Shown: positions 63,789 to 64,000 of the stretch, one piece after another
Layout of the letters: the number at the start of each line of letters is the position of its first letter
Numbering within the stretch: position 1 is the stretch's first letter
From: Arthrobacter sp. V1I7
GTDB lineage: Bacteria > Actinomycetota > Actinomycetes > Actinomycetales > Micrococcaceae
NCBI RefSeq assembly: GCF_030817015.1
Contig: NZ_JAUSYS010000001.1
Location: 3,162,001-3,226,000 of the forward strand
Direction: 5' to 3'
Length of the DNA stretch: 64,000 nt
Position numbers and translations under genes: made by a program
The notes under the pieces: generated by a model
What the model was told of the DNA's origin: nothing
Database searches by the model: none
The model's input: only the letters and a program-made list of their open reading frames with translations

Positions 63789-64000
63789 CACTCACCCCGC
63801 AACGCCACCCCAGGGCGGACGCCGGCTCGGCCAGGGCCGAACACGCAGCTGCCCTCCTTGCCCCCGCCGACGCCCCCCGGCGGCAACGCATGGGCGCCCA
63901 CCCGTGGGTGATGGCCCTGGCAGTCGCCACTGCCGTCGCGGGGGCGGCCCTTGGATTCAACGGCGTCCTGCGGGGCTGGGCCTGGTACTCCCCCGTGGTG
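63785..64000 (+). CDS. Transglutaminase-like (TgpA-type) membrane protein, N-terminal part (truncated by window end)
   Basis: Only the first ~72 residues are visible: a charged cytoplasmic N-terminus and the first membrane helix (WVMALAVATAVAGAALGF). Its identity rests on position, since moxR-DUF58-transglutaminase is a standard actinobacterial operon, and on the overlapping start. Confidence 0.65.
   Translation, partial: MTLTPQRHPRADAGSARAEHAAALLAPADAPRRQRMGAHPWVMALAVATAVAGAALGFNGVLRGWAWYSPVV

Overview
The window looks like chromosome from a high-GC actinobacterium of the Arthrobacter/Pseudarthrobacter type (Micrococcales). This is inferred from the gene set: a cysteine-less LpdA, an NnaR-type HemD/winged-helix protein, an SCO4848-family protein, RpfB beside rsmA-ispE, and four LAL-type LuxR regulators. 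GC-rich codon use, frequent GTG/TTG starts and apparently leaderless promoters fit the same view.

Layout. 0-2.9 kb: the end of an alcohol dehydrogenase, lpdA and purine nucleoside phosphorylase. 2.9-17.3 kb: an accessory-looking stretch with an Rrf2 regulator, an HPP membrane protein, a succinate-semialdehyde-type dehydrogenase, a three-gene heme-dependent oxidative N-demethylase (dimethylamine-monooxygenase type) with an APC permease, a divergent FadR-type regulator co-translated with a soluble Cache-domain sensor, about 1 kb of decayed genes, and the lutABC lactate operon with its divergent regulator. 17.3-26.8 kb: a phospho-sugar mutase, the nitrite assimilation block (nirD, nirB, siroheme methyltransferase, nnaR, an extra FAD oxidoreductase), deoC and a small membrane protein. 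26.8-36.1 kb: a membrane hydrolase, mfd, DUF2505, an SCO4848 protein, VanZ, UDP-glucose dehydrogenase, sufU and sufS. 36.1-38.7 kb: tandem repeats, an IS1380-family element and structured non-coding DNA. 38.7-50 kb: four tandem ~900-residue ATPase/LuxR regulators. 50-64 kb: housekeeping genes (pth, rplY, prs, glmU, tRNA-Gln, ABC-F, ispE, rsmA, rpfB, tatD) and the start of a moxR-DUF58-transglutaminase operon.

How the genes work together. The nitrite block makes nitrite reductase, supplies its siroheme and encodes its likely regulator. Three of its promoters share one architecture: a GlnR-like GAAAC half-site exactly 10 nt before a TAnnnT -10 box. The N-demethylase genes, permease and semialdehyde dehydrogenase look like an uptake and oxidation route for an N-methylated amine or amino acid. 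lutABC oxidises lactate under a FadR-type operator visible in the sequence.

Two conserved genes (cobA and prs) each carry one apparent extra base in a short homopolymer, so small indel errors in the sequence should be considered before biological explanations.
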